DNA of 58,476 nt from Mikrocytos mackini. Lineage: Eukaryota; Endomyxa; Ascetosporea; Mikrocytida; Mikrocytiidae. Location: NCBI GenBank assembly GCA_030180075.1, contig JASNJN010000082.1, positions 1 to 58,476 on the forward strand. Reading direction: 5' to 3'. Made by a program: the position numbers and the translations under genes. Numbering within the stretch: position 1 is the first letter of the stretch; each line of letters begins with the position of its first letter. The notes beneath the pieces are model-generated. The model saw only the letters and a program-made list of their open reading frames with translations. It was not told the DNA's origin and searched no databases. Positions 54,919-58,476 of this stretch are shown one piece after another.

Positions 54919-55002
54919 GAGGCACACACAAGATTTTGAGGCATATACACATTTTTGAGGCAATTTACACACTTTTGAGGCAATTACACATTTTTTGAGG
55001 CA
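54919..55002. repeat. GAGGCA array, right side of K element
   Basis: GAGGCA at 54919, 54938, 54957, 54977 and 54997: five copies at 19-20 bp spacing, separated by AT-rich spacers such as TATACACATTTTT. Confidence 0.9.
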
Positions 55003-55019
55003 AATTCAATTGTAGCCTG

Positions 55020-55196
55020 ACAAAACTTGCTGTCATATATTTCTGGTGAAATTCGACACAAAATCCTTTAAATAATTGGGAAATTTTTTAGGTCCCATAT
55101 TTGAGTATCCTTAAAATTTAGAAATTCCTTTATAATCTCTAAAAATCACATATTATTTACATATTTATCGTTTTTTTGTCACATATTTTCCGAATT
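55020..55196. mobile_element. hAT MITE family D, left-truncated
   Basis: It matches 58180-58355 ('CCCATA.TTGAGTATCCT', 'CTCTAAAAATCACAT') and ends TTTGTCACATATTTTCCGAA. The left terminus is absent. Confidence 0.7.
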
Positions 55197-55203
55197 CTGA
55201 TCA

Positions 55204-55633
55204 TTATGATCTCTGGTTGAATGCCGATACTAGTGTGCGATTTAAAGTCATAGAGTGCCGTGTCAAAGATATTTTGTTTTTCAATAGATGAAATGATAAA
55301 AGATATGGAACATCTCTATATGTATGATGTTGTATAAACAAACTAGTCAATTTAAAATGATATTGGTTTGTATTGTAAGTTGAGTCGACCATGATTTCAA
55401 AATTTTAAAAGTGATGCTTTTAAAAATAATTTTTTTGTCGTAAATACAAAAACCATATCGTCATACTCTAAATTTCCATATCCTATGTTGTGCTTCCCTG
55501 GGATTTCAACACGGTTACAACGACACCCCGCTCTCTTATTCCTTATACACGATTTTTTAAAACGATTTGCAAGCTCTTGGAGATTTTTGAGAAAAGGACG
55601 GGTATTTGGCCTTAAAATTTTCCAATAATTCAT
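55204..55633 (-). pseudogene. MULE transposase fragment
   Basis: Two frames on the minus strand follow each other: 55633-55397 (R-P-F-L-K-N-L-Q-E-L ... Y-D-D-M-V-F-V-F-T-T-K-K) and 55392-55204 (M-V-D-S-T-Y-N-T-N-Q-Y-H-F-K-L, the first catalytic D block of MULEs, then P-Y-L-L-S-F-H-L-L-K-N). A frameshift separates them, and the rest of the core is absent. It ends in a string (ATCTCTGGTTGAATG) like a hAT right end with its flank. Confidence 0.7.
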
Positions 55634-55639
55634 AATTGT

Positions 55640-55900
55640 TATATTCCTAGATGGGACTTTTTGAATGACTAATTGACTAATTCGTCAACTGACTAATGTT
55701 TTGTTTCGATTAAGACAGAAATTTACTAATTGCACCGTTTAGTCAATTGACTGTTTTTGGTGTTTGACAGTTTTTTTAGAAATGGTGACTAATGTGTCAC
55801 GTTTTAGATACAAACTATTAATATGATTTTGTCGCCTTTAATAAATTTTGCCAAATAATCGATGTAGTCAATTTTTTTTAAAATTGACTAATTTTTAAAT
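55640..55900. repeat. Cluster of TGACTAATT motifs
   Basis: About nine occurrences of TGACTAAT, AGTCAATT or close variants in both orientations within 260 bp, for example TTGACTAATTCGTC and TAGTCAATTGACTG. Probably the interior of a repeat; ends not identified. 55900-56260 shows nothing further. Confidence 0.45.
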
Positions 55901-56379
55901 ATTAATTTTGGATTGTAAACTTCAAGGGGAAATTTTCTAATAAAAAATTATAAGAAAAAAATTTATGATCGAAAACGCTTATTCACATGTTTTTTATTAA
56001 AAAATTTTTCGGTCGAATATTTTTTTTCTAATGGTGTACGCGGGAATTTTTTTGAAAATGTTCGACGCAAAAACACTATATTAAAAAATTTTTTGAAATT
56101 TTTTAATAAAATGTGTGTTTTTAAGAGATCTCGCGATTCCATATCTCGGAATTTTTTTTTATTTTACGACAAAAATGCTTTATAAATAAAAAAATGGGAT
56201 CGCGATTATAGGCCTCATATTGGAAAAAATTCAATCGAAATAAATATGTTAAAATATAGTTTTTTTAACATTCTGATAATTTTTCTAAAAAACTGAAAAT
56301 AAATTTTGAGGTTTTTAAGTTGAAAATAGAAAATTTAAATTTTCTAAAAATCCGAAAGGTCCTACAAATTAGCAAACCG

Positions 56380-56950
56380 GACAACCCCACCGTATAGGGG
56401 TTAGGGCCCATGCTAAGCGAAAGACCTAAAACGGTCCACAGCAATGAGAAAACAGTATCAGTACCGTGTCTTTTGGAAGGCGCTCTAACCAGGAGCATAA
56501 TCTCCACAGGCTACCGACACATGGCATATTTTAGAGGAAATCACTTTTTTAATATATAATAAGTAAACATGTATATTTACTTGACATGTAGATCTCAAGT
56601 TCACAAACAGCAAGCTGGTCTCGGTTTTCAATTTATTTTGGTCGGGTTCCATAAATTTCTGAGAAGCGACGGTTATTTAGAGCTGAAAATGAGGCGAAAA
56701 TCAAAATGAAGATTATTTTTGAAAATTTTCAAAAAGTGGATAGAAGGTCAGCATTAAGAACAGCTAAAAATCAACATAAGTCATTTTGAGCTGATTTAGA
56801 CCCTTTCGTTTGCAAAAGTGATTTCCTCTAAAATATGTAATTTGCTACCGACACGATAGCCACTCGGCTAAAGCTCACACGCTTAGGCCTAGTGCCTACA
56901 TAAACGAGGAGTGAGCGGAAGGAATACAGATGATAGCGTACCCATAGTGT
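56380..56950 (+). repeat. GC-rich repeat G2, split by a MULE-type MITE
   Basis: Left part 56380-56520 (CAACCCCACCGTATAGGGGT, GAAAGACCTAAAACGGTCC); right part 56844-56950 (GACACGATAGCCACTCGGCT, GAGTGAGCGGAAGGAATACA). Joining them at the 11-bp duplication restores the order seen at 35690-35910. Confidence 0.75.
56521..56843. mobile_element. MULE-type MITE, family M2 (323 bp)
   Basis: Inverted ends ATGGCATATTTTAGAGGAAA and (from right) AAATTACATATTTTAGAGGA, flanked by identical 11-bp GCTACCGACAC (56510-56520, 56844-56854). Confidence 0.85.
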
Positions 56951-57189
56951 TCAAACAACACAAGGAGGGTAATAGAACTTTTCAAAAACCTTTAAATTAA
57001 TGGTTGCACATTAAGCAAGCCCTCATTATTTTTGAAACAAGGTTTATTTCTGCAATACAGCCTATTTTGTTACAAGGTTTATTTTTTCAACTGTGAAAAA
57101 TGCCGAGAAATAGACTGGGTGTTTTAGACCCAGGGAAAGTTTTTCGGTTGCAAAGCTACTTCTAAGGGAAATTTTAAATTTCCCAAAAA

Positions 57190-57430
57190 TACCGAATGGT
57201 TAAATACCGTCACACCGGACAGCCCCACCGTAAAGGGGCTAGGGTCAATGTCGGGCGAAAGGCCTAAACCGGCTGAAGCAGGTTCGAACTTGGTCGAACC
57301 GTAGTAACCTGGAAAACAGGGGCCCAACGGTTCCATATATCCAGGATGGCATAACAACTTCCAGCCCGTAAACGCTAAAACGCGAGGGTCAATGACCCTT
57401 ATACGAAAGGGCTGAGTGGAATGTATCCAA
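57190..57430 (+). repeat. GC-rich repeat G2, copy 4
   Basis: Inverse counterpart of 256-505, sharing CACACCGGACAGCCCCACCG, GGGCGAAAGGCCTAAACCGG and GGAAAACAGGGGCCCAACGG blocks. Confidence 0.8.
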
Positions 57431-58157
57431 ATGTCAAAAACCGCCAAATCACAATGCGTGATTGATTTTATTAAACATGTTATGTTTTTATATAGACTGA
57501 ACATCACCAATACAGGTGAGTTTATTTTTGAAACACTGTTATTTTCGAAACAGGAAATTGGTCCGAAAAGCATTTAAAGGCTTTCCAAGAAATTCAAGCT
57601 TTTGATAATGGCAAAACATGCCTTAAAACAATATTAACACGCGTATGCTTAATATCCTAATCAGCAGGACAGCATCAAGCGTTTCCCAGGTAAATCCTGA
57701 AATTGGAAAGTTAACTTTCCAAAAATGGCATGTTCCGTACACGAGTCGCAACGAAGCCCCACCACATATAAAGGGGCACAAGTTGCAAAAGGTACATATG
57801 GAGCATGCATTTATCTATATAACCTATAAAAGGCCATGGTGTAAAACAACCAGTAAAGGCGCCCTTATTATTGAAACAAGGGAGGGTTAAGATAGAGTTT
57901 CAAAAATAAATCGCTAATCTGATACAATCAGACATAGGTTTACAGGACTATAGAAATTAAAGGTTAAATAAACCGTTTTTTTAATTGGGAATATTAAAGG
58001 CATGTAGCCATTTGTGACCTATCCCGTCAAAATAAATAAGCCTCATATAAACTCCTTATTTGGAATGTTTATCTATAAAAAGGCATAACTAGTTTAATAT
58101 TAATTACAATAAATTGGAACAAGGCGGTAAGATAGGGTCACATGAGTAGTTATAATA
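57431..58157 (+). repeat. LTR-like or retroelement remnant ending GAGTAGTTATAAT
   Basis: A mixed stretch; 58010-58157 matches the repeat end abutting the ORF at 42842. No coding region can be supported, though phrases such as TTGAAACA.GG recur with the G2 trailing sequence. Confidence 0.45.
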
Positions 58158-58159
58158 AA

Positions 58160-58359
58160 TAGGGTTCGGAATATATGTGACAAAACATGTGGTCACATAT
58201 TTTACGTGAAATTCGACGTAAAATCCTATATAAATTTGGGAAAATTTTAGGTGTCCCATACCTGAGTATCCTCAAATTTTAGGCTTTCCTCTATAATCTC
58301 TAAAAATCACATGTTATTCACATATTTGATCATTTTTGTCACATATTTTCCGAACCCTA
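58160..58359. mobile_element. hAT MITE, family D (200 bp)
   Basis: Ends TAGGGTTCGGAATATATGTG and (from right) TAGGGTTCGGAAAATATGTG, perfect 8-bp duplication ATAATAAA (58152-58159, 58360-58367). Same length as the copy in the LINE. Confidence 0.92.
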
Positions 58360-58476
58360 ATAATAAATAATTAAATTGTGTTCCTGTTAAATGATTTCAT
58401 CTTGTATTAGTAACCATTTAATTCTTTCTCTCGCATGATCTTGCGTTTTATCATTTCAAATTTTCCGAATACGACG

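Larger units (their letters stand above)
53641..55002. repeat. Palindrome P4 with GAGGCA/TGCCTC arrays
   Basis: Arms 53641-54275 and 54359-55002 are inverted, nearly identical, around an ~83-bp spacer with Ns at its right edge (54363-54366); Ns also at 53670 and 53672. Each arm carries a ~100-codon ORF bracketed by arrays of GAGGCA in opposite orientations. Confidence 0.8.

Noticed and set aside
57124-57573. 149-codon minus-strand frame resembling that at 240-515
   Set aside because: The similarity follows from the shared G2 DNA repeat; frames are not kept in the other two copies.
1-58476. Reading UGA as Trp because TGA replaces likely Trp codons in several mobile genes
   Set aside because: Host genes and intact ORFs use TGG for Trp and terminate normally; a TAG also occurs at a Trp site, so mutation is the simpler explanation.
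1-58476. CRISPR arrays, operons, Shine-Dalgarno sites or rRNA genes
   Set aside because: None seen; the gene content and elements are eukaryotic, and regular arrays such as GAGGCA have spacers too short and similar to be CRISPR.

Overview
The window looks like gene-poor, repeat-rich nuclear DNA of a unicellular eukaryote, most probably a microsporidian with an expanded genome (the Hamiltosporidium type is one possibility). The reasons are very AT-rich DNA, short intron-less and divergent host genes (a 218-residue Brix protein, a 434-residue Mpe1 homologue), AAATTT-like signals just upstream of start codons, and a mix of Merlin, MULE, hAT, Tc1/mariner-pogo, Ty3/gypsy and R4/Dong-type LINE elements. 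The organism call is inference; no rRNA or other phylogenetic marker is present.

Host genes occupy only about 22.1-27.6 kb: a signal-peptide/one-TM surface protein (-), MPE1 (- , mRNA 3'-end cleavage/polyadenylation) divergent from RPF1 (+, 60S ribosome biogenesis), a small secreted-type protein with a basic, nuclear-signal-like tail (-), and an unrecognised ORF with a 5' frameshift (-). A tRNA-Val(CAC) lies at 541-613. A second unrecognised ORF (41.3-42.8 kb, -) has lost its 5' end to a repeat. A 125-residue ORF with a SAP-like stretch lies at 11.7-12.1 kb.

Everything else is mobile DNA in various stages of decay. 0.9-1.4 kb: Ty3 protease fragment. 6.3-8.4 kb: 5'-truncated R4/Dong-like LINE, mirrored at 8.6-9.3 kb. 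13.2-14.5 kb: Merlin (IS1595/ISXO2-like) element with ~196-bp inverted ends. 15.6-17.5 kb: second Merlin transposase, broken by two MITEs. 27.7-31.3 kb: uninterrupted Ty3 pol ORF whose start overlaps the truncated end of a MULE transposase (31.3-32.6 kb). 32.7-34.3 kb: decayed Ty3 RNase H-integrase. 43.8-44.3 and 55.2-55.6 kb: MULE remnants. 48.3-51.4 kb: 3.07-kb element with 159-bp inverted ends and no recognisable transposase.

The strongest signal is a swarm of non-autonomous hAT-type elements from at least nine families. Eleven insertions have readable 8-bp target duplications, most fitting the Ac-type consensus nTnnnnAn. They are nested in the LINE, in the Merlin gene, in a pogo-like MITE and beside each other at one target site, so empty sites can be read directly. 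Also notable are a palindromic element with GAGGCA/TGCCTC arrays at regular 19-20 bp spacing (53.6-55.0 kb), GC-rich dispersed repeats in an AT-rich background, and four large palindromes with N bases at or near their centres or arm ends, some of which may be assembly fold-backs.
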